A stretch of 64,000 nucleotides of DNA from NCBI RefSeq assembly GCF_028640845.1, contig NC_080541.1, forward strand, positions 174,520,502 through 174,584,501, written 5' to 3'. How positions within the stretch are numbered: the stretch's first letter is position 1; the number at the start of each line of letters is the position of its first letter. Positions 1 to 11,245 of this stretch are shown piece by piece. This DNA is from Ahaetulla prasina (Eukaryota; Chordata; Lepidosauria; Squamata; Colubridae). Under the pieces are notes generated by a model that searched no databases, was not told where the DNA came from, and saw only the letters and a program-made list of their open reading frames with translations. The position numbers and the translations under genes were made by a program.

Positions 1-1207
1 CTTCATTGCTTATGAAAGCAATGAAGAAGAAAATATTCTGTGTCATCAAAAAGTTGGGCTCTGCAAATCTTGTTGCTGTTGTACTTAGGCCAACACTCTA
101 CCTTAGCATACTTTTAGTGGCTATATTTCTTTGCCAGTGGTAGATGTCTTCGCTACCAACAGTGCCTCCTTTCCATTCTCCTATGTTTTCATTGCTCTAC
201 AATCTTCCATTATCTCACATTAGGGGATGGGTAGACAGTGAAATAGAAGTGGCAGTTAACTAATGCTATGGAAATGCTGGGCGGGGGGTGGGGAAAGCTT
301 CTCTTCCTTTGGGATATTAACACCCTCACAAAACTAAAACAATAGAAATAAATTTCAGTGAAAATTAGAGAAAACAGTATTTTACAGATGATACTTAATG
401 TCAAGGAAACTTAACATGATAAATTCTACTATAAGCCCCATGTTGGAGAAAATGTAAAGAAATATAAAAAGATTGTGAAGTTGTTCAATCTTTTTGGATT
501 GAATTTCTTGTTCCAATGGGATAGATCACCACCCAGGTACTTGATTTTATATTAGTTGGCCTTACAAAGTTTTTTTTGAAAATGCAAAAGTCACACTGAA
601 ATACAAAGAATCAGTTGTTTTCTTAATGGTCATAGATCGACATGATTCTGGAAAAGAAAAAAGGATTTTAATATTTCTACGTATAGCAAATATGCAGAAT
701 TACTTTAATGATAACAAATGATTTTTACTTCACCTCATATTAATAATCTGACTTTTCACAAAAAAAAAAGTTTCAAGCACTGCCATTTTGGCTGTGCACC
801 ATCATTTTTAAGCCAGTTTTTTCTATTTAATATGTTTTCAGCAACATGTCTTGATACAAATAACTCCTGTTAACTTAGAATATAATTTAAAGAGCTCTCC
901 AGAGCAAATAGCACAGAAGCAACTCTGAGTTCAACAGAAGTGAACTGAAACACTAAAAATAAAATAATGGGTCATTTAGAGTCTACGTTGATTTTCCATA
1001 TGATTTGGTAATCTGCCTTCAACGGTGGAAGGATTGCAGTTAACACCTTGCAGCCTTTTTTAAGGCAGGTAACATTTGTAGGAAAACAGAACTATTTCCA
1101 GGAATTTTTAGGGGACAATATTCTCCATATCCCTTTGTCCCAGCTGTTTGCACCTCTACTCCAGGCTCTATAGAGAGTTTGAGTTCGGGGCGACTATTTA
1201 ATGAATG
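1..1207. other. Unrecognised AT-rich sequence
   Basis: I see no gene, no complete repeat and no RNA in this stretch. Short frames occur on both strands but are interrupted and show no recognisable motif. It could be intronic or intergenic. Confidence 0.5.
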
Positions 1208-1265
1208 AATTAATTTTGTTAACAAAAACAATTAATGAATTAATTGTTTTTGTTAACAATTAATT
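1208..1265. repeat. AT-rich inverted repeat (hairpin)
   Basis: Two arms of about 28 and 26 bp, each built around a TTGTTAACAA core and bounded by AATTAATT, face each other with almost no spacer. The arms differ by a 2-bp indel. The element could extrude as a cruciform. No target-site duplication is evident, so origin by local inverted duplication is as likely as transposition. Confidence 0.6.
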
Positions 1266-2585
1266 GCTTGATTGTTTTGCCACTTTTCAGCCCCATCCAT
1301 CTATTGCTCTGCAACCTTTTCTGTTTGTGTATTTGAGTGCGAGCAAGTGTACTACATGTATATAGATAGATGCATTAGCCATGACATTGCCCCAGAGTCC
1401 AAATTGCCCACCTGCTTTTACTGGAACCATTTAGCCTGAAACTAGGATCATATTTTGACTGCCCTCGCTACAAAAAGTAAAGTGAATCTTATCTCACTTC
1501 AAATAAAGCAAAGTTGTAATGCTTTTACAAACCCACAACTCTTTTGAGATAAAGTAACATTTGCATTTTTTAAAGTGAAAGCCACATCATCTAGAAATAG
1601 TGTGCAAAGGAGAGCAGTACTGTAGCATTAATTGCAACATATGGAAACAGTTATATCTATAGATATAAATAGAATATAATTTTCCCTAAGAATATGCAGT
1701 TATTAATTTTAATGGAGTATGCTAGGAATGTGCACTCCTTTGTACATCTCACATCTAAGCACTGCATTCTTGAAATACATTTTGGTTTCCTCTTAAGGGA
1801 TACTCTTTATCAAAAGATTTGCTTCTCACGAAGCCACAACTATTGTTTTTATTTTTATTCTTTTTAATATGAATTCCAGCATGTAACTATGGTATTCGTG
1901 TTGGTCTGTAAAACCTGTTCTGTCATTTTATGATGTAGCCCAATTCATGTTGTTTAACTTTTGAAAAGAAACTGCTTCATGAAGAAAACAGTTGTATGTT
2001 AATCATATTGTAGTTTCTAGATGAGTAATGCAACATCATATGTGTCACCAAGTGTACTATGATGTTTTATGTTTTTTATTTTTTAAAAAATAGATGGTTG
2101 AGCTTTGGAATTCCAGACACTAAGCATTCTGGCCTATTTTGCTTTAAAATAAAAATGCAATAAAAATTGCAATAAAGCACATTTAAATGTAATGTTTTAG
2201 AAGGATGTACTGACCGCTGTTTCTAATAAATTCAGAAATACAGCCTAGTTGGTATGATGTGATCGTAAAAGTATGTTGGCATTCTTTTTAAAATGTAATA
2301 TTTGATTTCTTAAAGATAAATTCTTACAAATCATGATACTTCAGTATATTATTGCGGAATCTCCAAATCCAAATCTTACCAATTTAAAATCCTGATTACT
2401 AAACGCTTTGTTACTTAGTTAGAATACCAACATCAAGTTTTTTCTTGCTTCAAAATTTCAAATCCATCTGTAGCATCCTATCTTCAAGCATTTTGCAGTT
2501 GGAGGGAGCATTATAATAACCTAATATAATATGACAAAGTTAGAACTCTAATATTTCTTAAAGAGGGATACTTGGATCCATTTTA
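1266..2585. other. Unrecognised AT-rich sequence
   Basis: Nothing recognisable. The composition is strongly AT-rich with many scattered stop codons in all frames. It may contain very old repeats decayed past visual recognition. Confidence 0.5.
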
Positions 2586-2652
2586 CCATAAGAGGGCTGC
2601 CCAGAATCACTTGGTAGTGAGATAGGCAGCATATAAATTAAATCAATTCAGT
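2586..2652 (+). mobile_element. Fragment of an L2-type SINE/LINE 3' tail
   Basis: The segment reads as a GGCTGCCCAGAATCACTTGG start, then a short stem partner (AGGCAGCATATAAATT) and an AT-rich end. This stem-loop followed by ATAAAT is the usual form of L2-derived 3' ends shared by squamate LINEs and SINEs. Only the tail is visible; the body upstream is not recognised. Confidence 0.5.
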
Positions 2653-2940
2653 TCAATGGGGTTTATTATCCCTTGTGTTCTGACCGAAATCCACTAGCTT
2701 TCGTAATAAAAACTAATATTTCTAAAACTCTATCAAGCAACTAATGGAGTTACATACTACCTCTATCCTGACCACATTAATGCATACTTCAAAGCTAATT
2801 ACAGGAACTCTCTCTTCAGTTAAGAGAGTCTTTACTGGATATAGTCTACTGCAATTTTGCTGTTACTAATAAAATTCTAAAGATGTCCTATTCCTGCAGT
2901 TCTATTCCATTTGCAATGTGCTTCCAAGATCATTCTATAT

Positions 2941-2968
2941 CTGTCTGTCTGTCTGTCTGTCTGTCTGT
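2941..2968. repeat. (CTGT)7 microsatellite
   Basis: Seven perfect CTGT units run without interruption, directly after an ATAT dinucleotide run. No repeat family is recognised around it. Confidence 0.95.
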
Positions 2969-4190
2969 CATCTATAAATCACAAAACAGACTTATTTGCT
3001 CCATTTTGACAAGCTTCAGGTTTTGGTTTAAATTGCACCTATCAGATGATTATTTAAGTAGTCTCTGATTTGGCTTCAACGCAATGCTAAGATTAAATGC
3101 CAAATGTTATGAATGTTGATTTTAATGAGTGTGAATTGCATCCTTAAATGTTTTGATACGTAATAAGATTTCTCCCAAAGAGTAAAGTGCACACACATTT
3201 GAACTAAAATGCTTGGTTTTTTATTCAATATATAGAGGGGTCTGCACTTCCTAAAGTCATGCTGTTTGCAGTCAATGTTTGCATTATATTAGACTGAAAA
3301 CTATCAGCAAAATTATAGGTGAGGATGAGGAAAAGCTTGACTCTGATGAAAGAAAGCTGACAAAATTTTATTTATTCTGATTCAAGCACACTTCCAAATA
3401 TTGAATTTTCTGATCTGCAAAGTAGAAAAATATATCAAGCCAAGGTCCATAATAATCCAGCATTTTGTTTCTTAAAACAGTCAGAAGGCTCTAGGGTGCT
3501 CACAAATAAGAGGTGGAAATATGCCTCACTCCTACCACTGTTTTCTTAGAACTGGAATCTGTCAAATGCTGACCTCAAATGTAAGACAAAACTGTATCTT
3601 CAAGGCCAACGGCCCTTGATAAGTTTGTTCTCCATGAATTTATCCAGTTCTGTTTTAAGACCACCTCTTATGGCAATGAAAGCCATAGGTAGTAAGGTCA
3701 ATGTGACAAATAATTTCTTTTATCTGTTCTAAATCTTTCAGTCAATTTCATTAGATGATTACTGGTCCCATTATTTTTAGAGGGAGAAAATACTTCTTCC
3801 TCTGTACTTTTTCCATGTCAGGTATGATTGTACATCTTGAAAGTGTCTATCTTCACTCACCTTTTTTGCAAACAAAATGGTCCCAAATACTGTAGACTTT
3901 TCTCACATTGTAATTGTTTGACCTCCCTGATTGTTTTGGTAGATCGTTTCATTTTTTCTAGCTCTGATATGTCCTTTGCCAATTCAACAAACAGAACTGC
4001 ACAAATACTACAGATGTGGGTGTATCAAATAATTATTTATTTATTATAGTGATGATATTTTTTATTTATATTCCTTTTCCTAATGAACCTGGATGGAATT
4101 TGAGATTTTTTCATACCAGCCACATACCTGCTTCACATTTTAACTGAGCAATCTATTTTAACACTATTTTTAAAAAAATTTACATCTGCC
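2969..4190. other. Unrecognised AT-rich sequence
   Basis: No gene is seen. The part after about 3600 has T-rich text like the 3' parts of decayed minus-strand CR1 copies, and it leads into the CR1 fragment further on, but the match is too weak to annotate. Confidence 0.4.
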
Positions 4191-4194
4191 ATTA

Positions 4195-4312
4195 TTATAA
4201 GTAACTCAAGACAGTGAACATATCCAACATACCTTCCTCTTATTTTTCTCACAACAACAACCCTGTGAGGTGCATTGGACTGAGAGAGTGATTGGCCCAA
4301 AGTTTTTCCTGG
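4195..4312 (-). mobile_element. MIR-like CORE-SINE fragment
   Basis: Read on the minus strand the segment gives a TTGGGCCAATCACTCTCTCA-type core, then CTCACAGGGTTGTTGTTGTG and a GGAAGG tail. This order (GGGC-AGTCAC core, then CTCACAGGGTTGTTGTG) is typical of amniote MIR-related SINEs with an L2-type tail. The tRNA-like head is missing or too diverged. Truncated and old. Confidence 0.5.
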
Positions 4313-4439
4313 GTAGATACAAACAGCTTAAATCCCATTAGTTCATATAAGAAGTTAAGAGATTTTTCCCAATCTTGCTGTTATACAATGAAATTTAATC
4401 AAATCTGCTGTTTTCTTGACCATTCACAAAGTTCGTTTT

Positions 4440-4910
4440 GGATCTTTTTACATTTTTTTTTTTGTCTTACCACCCTGAATAATTCGGTATTATTTATAAA
4501 CATGGCCATCTTGCTGTTTATCCCTTATTTCCAGATAATTTATGAACTTAAAAAAGCAACAATCCCAACAGAGTCCTAATGTTCTTATCCCATGACTATT
4601 AAGTTTACTCAAGGGCCACCGTGAATAATTTTGTCAAAGGCTTTTTGAATATTCAAGAATACAATGTCACCTTCATCCATACTCTCTCTTCATGTCCTTT
4701 AAAATTCCAGAAGATTGGGGAAATTCGTTTGCAGAACTCATCCAGTTTTTTCTTTGTTTGTATTTCTGGTTGATTTTCTTTAATGATTATATCATGCAGT
4801 TTGTCTGTTACAAACATTAAGCCAACTGGCTTATAATTACTTGAATCTACTGCTATGTTCTTTAAAACTGGTGCCACATTCACTTTCCAGGTCTTTAGTA
4901 TAATGCACAA
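4440..4910 (-). mobile_element. CR1-like LINE, reverse transcriptase fragment
   Basis: On the minus strand 4653-4910 translates to text resembling CR1 RT block 1: APVLKN, then NYKPVGLMFVTDKLHDII, matching the family pattern of P-FKK, NYRPVSL, and K-E-II. It is followed in another frame (toward 4600) by LNIQKAFDKIIH, matching the LDFSKAFD motif of the same domain. Frameshifts and stops show it is dead. Non-LTR RTs of this clade copy their own RNA at a nicked target; this piece retains only part of the palm region. The direction implies its 3' end lies toward lower coordinates. Confidence 0.6.
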
Positions 4911-7900
4911 TCTGAGGGAGAGATTAGTTTTGCTAGGTCAGCAATTTCATATTTTAGCCCTTTTCAGAACATCAGGTAGATGTTCTCTGGGTATGTGCAG
5001 CCACATCCATGTCATGGGTCATCCACAGTTCACAAACCAGCACTGCCACAGTGTAAATATTTAAAACCTCCAATTCTCCAGGAAACAAGTTGCTCTCTTT
5101 TTCTTCTGTGTTTTGGAGAGAGTATCCTGTTTGTGGCAACTGTTTTCTCATTGGAGAGATCATCTGCTTCTGAGCTAGTGTCCACTGGGGTTAAAACCCT
5201 CAAATGCCATTTAGCTTATATATTACACAAAATGTTTATGGTCATCCAACTCTGTCAAGTTATCTTGGGGCAACACATTTCATACGCCCATTAGAATGCT
5301 TCCTCTTAGGGCTTACAGAAATCCCACCATAATGTTTAGAAAACTTTTGAGACTTCTCAATGAATTTACTAATAGTTTCAAAAGTCAATCTTCCCTTGCA
5401 AATCTCCAAAGCATTCTGAAGAAATGTTTGCAAAGGGCCAGATTATATTACATCTGGATAAATGCACCGGCTGCATGGAGGGACCATTTCGAAATTTGTT
5501 TCTTATCGTTCTGTGAAGGAAAGGGGAAAGAGTTATATGGTCATTCACAAAACAGACGTCAGTTTGATATAAGAAGAGGGAACACAGGTTGACTTATGCT
5601 CTGTTTGTCAGTTCAGATCTGAAAGAACTCTTTACCAGATCCAGACTCACAAGCAAGTGGACAGGGCCCTGCTGAAGGCACTTTAAATCTGCAGATAGTG
5701 AGGTCAAATTACAGATTGGTTTACGCTGTGAAAAAAAAATCTCAGCTGGAAAAGCCAGTGTGGTGTGGCAATTTACTAATAATTCCACCCATCAAATTTT
5801 CCTGAACTGAAATAAGCATTTATTCACAGCACCTATGACAGAGAGGCTCTAAGCACTGTTTATTTGTCCAATGTCTAGTACACTTGTTCACACTAAACCG
5901 GGTCAAGACAGGGCTTAGCAAGTAAACTTAAAGTTAACCCCAGTCAGTGGGAGAAATAAAAGGAGTTTGGGCCTAAACTACATCCTCTTTTCAAGTCTCT
6001 TTTCTCAACAAGTTAAGCATGAACCCTTTCTCCCTGCTTGTGAAACTCTTGTCAAAATACTTGAGTATATCTGCAAAACTGGGCACATGCAAGTGGGAGA
6101 AAAGGGCGAGATGGAATAAACAAGGATGGAATAACAAAAATCCGCCTCCCCAATTCTGACTTTGAAGATGTCAGTTCACACCAGGCTCTGTCTTAAATAT
6201 TTTCCTGAACAATCAGAAAGGGATTCACTTAGTGCTTCCTTTTTTAAGGCTGGGACTCCTCTTTTCTTGACAGCATGCATCATCTTGTCTTGGGTGTGAG
6301 CCAATTGCCTTGTGGTGTGGCTGACTTTGATTAGACATTCTGTGAGCACAGACATCGAGAACTACATGTACATATTTCAATAGTCCCTTTTTTCCTCCTT
6401 TAGTTGGCATTTTGCTGAATCCTGTTTGCCGTCCCTCAGAGTCAGCGAAGACTATAAATCCGACAATGCAGGCATTGTCACCTACTTAGGGATCTATACC
6501 ACAAATGCAATTTGGAACTTTTTCATAAAACACACGGTCAGGTTTAGGGTTATTTTAGATTTAGTATGTTTATTGGTGTTTGCCTCTTGTATTCCACTCT
6601 AACATATTTGGCTGCATCCCAGCACAACTCCTGTACTGCAAAAAAAGAGAAGTATCTTACAGTTCTACAGCAATAGGTCAAGATAAGCACAGAGACCGAT
6701 CATTTGTTTCCCTTTCGAAAGAGTTTCCCCCCCCCCCCACTTGCTTCCCTTCAAACTCTGCACATTAAATTTACAGGGAACAATGTCCTTGAATAGCTTC
6801 AAGAAGGACTTTAATTTATACCGAAGCTTAAGTCATGGTTTTAAATAAAGTAAAGATGTAGTCTAGGTTACCAGCCTATAGCACATAAAGAAGTCTCTGT
6901 GAGTAATGATATTATTGGTCAGTTTGGGCACATTTTGGCCGGTATGCCATAAACACAAACAAAGCCCAGTGACAGTTTTATTCCAAGTATTCTTACCCTA
7001 TTCTATGCAAGTTAGGACCTCTAATCTAAATACCCCTTTGCAAATAAACATGTTGCTCACATCCCATCAATTGCTCGCAAGCAAAGACTGACATTTAATT
7101 TGATGAGGGGAGGGGCTGAATAGAAAATCTCCAGGTTCTTGCTATGGTTTTTTTGATTCCATGATTTTAAAAATGCAGAGAAAATGAAGAATGATTTTGA
7201 TGCAAATAAATGTTTTGGAAATAAAGAAGGGTTAGCAAGGACATCACCACCCTGAAGAATGAATGGGAAAAAATAATATAGTAGATGGATTTGGAATGAA
7301 AGTGAGATAATGTGAGAGAGCGCTAGAAGAATATTTTAGAAAACAGAAAAAAGCAGAAAACTTTAGAAAGTGATATGCTGAACAATTTGTACAATTCACA
7401 TGGCCATCCATCTGAAATATACGACTGTGGGCAGATAAGAAATTAAAAAAATACAGGTAAAAATCACCACAACAAAAACAATAAATGAAGACAACAATAC
7501 ATTAAGAGAAAACTAACCAGCACAATCAGCGCAATATGGACTCAATCACATTGTTATTAATGTTAGCATACCAAGAGGAAAAAATGATGAAAAGGAAATG
7601 ATAAATGTGTTGTTGGTATGTTACAAAATTGTAGACCTAGAAAGTGTTACTGGAAAAATGCAAAAATGTATACATAGTTTGTTATGGAATGACCAGGCAA
7701 CTTATTTAAAGACTATATCTATGGCTGATAATTGGAAGAATGCTGTTACTATTCTTCTATATAAACAAAAAAACTGGCAAGAGTCCATGCAAAAACTACG
7801 GAGGGATTTGTTTGATGCTTGGAAAGATGTCTGACAGAATTGTGATTGAAAGGGTACAAGAAGCAATCAAAAGCAAAATTTAGGAAGCACAATACAGCTT

Positions 7901-8180
7901 TATGCTAAGCAGGTGATGAGCACATTAGAGTGTAGCTTTTTCAGTAGCTGCCTAAGCAATGCAGGAATATGAGAAAGCTTATTGAACATTTGCTGATTTA
8001 AAGAAATCATGAGAGAAAGTGAATAGGCTCTGTGAATTGATATTTTGCTTGAAGATGAAATTGAGGCTTGGCTGCTGAATGAAGAATGATATGTGACAGA
8101 AATAAAACAGGCATGAAAATAAACAGAATGCTTAGTAAATAGCACAGCACTGCTGGAAGAAAGAGAATAATGTGTATTGG
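4911..8180. other. Unrecognised sequence
   Basis: No supported gene. A frame of 98 codons at 5296-5592 and smaller ones have no recognisable domain. A homopolymer run of C lies near 6726-6739. Part of 7100-8180 is purine-rich and may be an upstream portion of the LINE remnant that follows, but I cannot show it. Confidence 0.45.
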
Positions 8181-8189
8181 TTGTTTAAT

Positions 8190-9250
8190 GTATTTATGAA
8201 TAAATGCATAATTAATGCTTGTAGTATTGTTAAAGGTGTATGGGTTGGAGACATTATTGTACATGAACCTTTATATACAGATCATGCTGTGTTAGAGAAA
8301 CCAATGACTTTCAGCAAATGCTAGACAGATTGTCTGATGCCACAAGGAAAATGGATTTGAACATTAATGTAATAAAAGATAGCTGCTTGTGACAAGAAAA
8401 TTATTTGCAGTTATACCAAATGGAGAAAAATTTAGAGCAAGTAGATAAAGTTGTATGTTTTGAATGAAATCTTAGTAAGGGTGAAAAAATGGAAAAATGT
8501 TTAATATCTATGAATACTGGTAGGAAAACAGGGGATAGTATGTGATCTAATTAGAAGTGGGCAGCACATTTTTTTGTTGAAATAAGTAAAAATGGTTGTG
8601 AATAAGAGCATACTCTCTCAGCACATAGAATTAAGTACGGTATATCAGGAGAAATACAGGTAGTCGTCGACTTACGATCACAATTGAGCCCAAAATTTCT
8701 GTTGCTAAGCGAAGTATTTATTAAGTGAATTTTCCCCCATTTTATAACCTCCAGGGCCTCCAGAAAAAAATGGCCGGCAGGGCTGACACGTTGCTTGCCA
8801 CAATTGTTTAATGAATCATTACAGCTGTTAAATTAGTAACATGGTTTTAAGTGAATCTGGCTTTTCCATTGACTTTGCTTATCAGAAGGTTGCAAAAGAT
8901 GATTTACATAATCCCGGGACATTACAACCATCATAAATATGAGTCAGTTGCCAAATGTCTGAATTTTGATCAGATGACCATGGGGATGCTGCAATAGTCA
9001 TAAGTGTGAAAAATGGTCATAAGTCACTTTTTCCAGTGACGTTGTAACTTTGAACGGTCACTAAATGAAGTGTTGTAAGTCGAGGACTACCTGTATAAAG
9101 ATAAGTTGAATGGACTAGGTATGGATTACTTATTTCGACTATTAAACCGAGACGAGACGGGACCAAGGGTGAATGCCAAATGAAAGTGGACTGAAATGAG
9201 TGACCCAATACCGATGGTGGTTTGATCAACCTGAAAAATGAAGATGATTC
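8190..9250 (+). mobile_element. Degenerate non-LTR reverse transcriptase remnant (RTE-like), split by a DNA element
   Basis: Around 8275-8380 the plus strand reads as YTDHAVLEKP, then a QMLDRLSD-like stretch and KMDLNINV. This resembles the RT pattern YADD-VL-AES, LQ-LLD-F and GLKIN-NK of RTE-type elements, with the second aspartate of the active site replaced by H and frames broken. After the inserted element at 8657-9093 similar coding-like text resumes (a DYLFRLLNRDETG stretch near 9120). I infer one old LINE interrupted by a later DNA transposon. The clade (BovB versus another RTE) is not resolved. Confidence 0.45.
8657..9093. mobile_element. Mariner/pogo-like non-autonomous element, TA duplication
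   Basis: The ends are inverted repeats: CAGGTAGTCGTCGACTTACG at the left and the reverse complement of CAGGTAGTCCTCGACTTACA at the right. The element is bounded on each side by TA (8655-8656 and 9094-9095), the duplication expected for Tc1/mariner elements. The inside is non-coding (about 437 bp in all) with repeated GTTAAGTGAATC-like text. A transposase is absent, so mobilisation would have been in trans. It lies inside the LINE remnant, so it is younger than it. Placement in the pogo/Tigger branch is by resemblance only. Confidence 0.7.
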
Positions 9251-9309
9251 AATTTGTGGACAAACACATGAAGAGTGAATGGCTTAAGATGAAGTAAAAA
9301 AACCTGAGA

Positions 9310-9770
9310 ATAATGGTTGCAATTAATGTTGATGGAAACTTGTTTTCTCTATGAAACCAAAACTTTTTTTGCTGGGATTAATGGACAATTAGAAAAGAGC
9401 CATGGAAGGCCATTCTTATATATTATTGCTCCAAGAGTATTATATCAAAAAATGGAAAGACTTTGAAATATCACAATGGAGTAATGATTTCTAAAAATGA
9501 TGGAACTAGCAGAAGTGACAAAATTGTTTGCTTCGAGATACATGAACTACTACATGTATTAGTGACTGGAAACCATTTATGGACTCTTTGTTGAAAAAAA
9601 AATTGAACTTGTGATCTTTCAGTTTGATCATAAGAAAGAATAGATTACTGAAAGAAGGAAATTATGCTGTAACCTTAATTTACTTTTCCTTTATTTTTTT
9701 CCTTTAAATTTGAATTATTTTTACTTTGAAAGACACTTCTTTAATGAAAATTAATTTTTAAAAAGAAATT
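9310..9770 (+). mobile_element. L1 LINE 3' end (ORF2 C-terminus)
   Basis: Plus-strand translation gives pieces in shifting frames: LFLLGLMDN, then APRVLYQKMERL, then LKMMELAEVTKLF and DWKPFMDSL. This is the order seen at the C-terminus of L1 ORF2 (AARVLYAQKWK, then MAEMAKLT, then DWKPF-DFL). A T/A-rich 3' region follows. It is 5'-truncated, as L1 copies usually are, and full of frameshifts. Confidence 0.6.
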
Positions 9771-10560
9771 AGTTTTATCTTTTTTGTACCGTATTAAATA
9801 ATTTCTTTCTTATCCATTTTTACATTTTGCACAGCAATGGTTATCTTGAATCAACAAGAAAGTATATTGATAGGCAAGCTTTATTCTATTCCGAACTATT
9901 TAAATATAATCAACACTTAAGAAACAGTTGTTTAGCAGATAAGAACTGTAACCCTATTATTACTTTCCTTGAAATACAGAACAAATCAAATCTTACATTT
10001 CTTAAGTGCTTTTTGATATTGGTAATACTGCTCAGCTAAAGAGCACTTCATAACGAACTAAATGTATGATTTATTTCCCAATAAAAGAACAAAATATATA
10101 CTTAGTTTTCCCACAAAGATCAGTTCTAGCCATCTCCCCAAATACTAACATGTTCCAGTTGCATGGATGGGACTCTTCTAAACAGCTCTGCACAGAGTGA
10201 CTCCTTTCTCAGCTATAGCCATTCAGGCACTCATCCAAACATCATTTCTTTCTGATGATATAAAATGCAACAGCATAAAGGGACCAAAGCTTTCTTTACT
10301 TCCCCCTCCCCCTCCAAACTAACATTGGAAAGGCCTTCTTTGATCAGTATTAAAATTACATGAAATGACGTTTCTAATCTGGGCAATTTATTAGTGCTTA
10401 TCTTTTTGGAAACTCTGATAGTTCTATCTATTTAATATTAGTACTATAGTACTTGTTACTATTAGCAATGTATAGCATTATAAATATATATGCAGTATAT
10501 CTTTTTTAAAGTTACATGTTTAATAGAATGGGGAAATCTCATGGACATAAATGTACTGTG
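9771..10560. other. Unrecognised AT-rich sequence
   Basis: No gene or repeat that I can name. A frame of 70 codons at 9827-10039 has no recognisable features. Confidence 0.45.
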
Positions 10561-10564
10561 ATCT

Positions 10565-11245
10565 CAGCAAAGCATTCAAGAAAGTCAGTCATCATATCCT
10601 AATTAATAAAATGGTACATACAAGTTAGATAATAAAACTGTTAAGAAGGATTGGTTGAATAACTGTACCCAGAGAGTACTTATAAATGGTTCCATGTCAG
10701 CTTGGAAAGTAGTATTGAACAGAATTGCCATAGTGCTCAGTCCTAGCTTTTATGTTTAATATTTTTAACAAGGATGTAGATGTATGGGTTGTATGGATTA
10801 TCAAATGTGCAGATGACATGAAATTAGGAATGACTAACATTACGGAAGATGAGACACAAAAAATAAGGAAGAAGTCATAAATCTAGGAAGAAGAAATGAA
10901 AAGCTTGAGTACAGACCAAACACAGTTGGATAGTAATACCTGTGAAAGGAATCCAAGTGTTCTAGCTTGTTGAATATGAGCACATGTTGAATATGAGCCA
11001 ATAGCATGATACAAATGCTTAAAAGGCAAACACTTTTTCAGGATTTATTAACAATAGCACAGAGCCAGTATCATAAGAACTAAATGTCCAATTCTACTCT
11101 ACCTTGCTCAGGGTCCACTTGAAATATTGTGTCCAGATCTCAGCACTGCAGTTTAAAAAAGACATCAACTAACTAGACCAAGTTTTTAAAAGGGGGTACT
11201 GAAAGATAAAAGGGACAATCCTAACCAAGTCCTATGGGGAATGCT
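10565..11245 (+). mobile_element. CR1 LINE, 3' part of ORF2, degenerate
   Basis: The text near 10795-10830 encodes KCADDMKLG-like residues, matching the FADDTKLG motif of CR1 reverse transcriptases. Downstream, 11100-11240 matches the CR1 C-terminal coding region (LEYCVQIS, then AVQFKKDI, then a K-SYGE-like stretch). Internal stops and small deletions show decay. A 17-bp direct duplication (a TTGAATATGAGC-containing unit) sits at about 10970-11002. Confidence 0.6.

Noticed and set aside
4292..4579. 95-codon plus-strand frame
   Set aside because: It overlaps MIR-like and minus-strand CR1 remnants and shows no domain.
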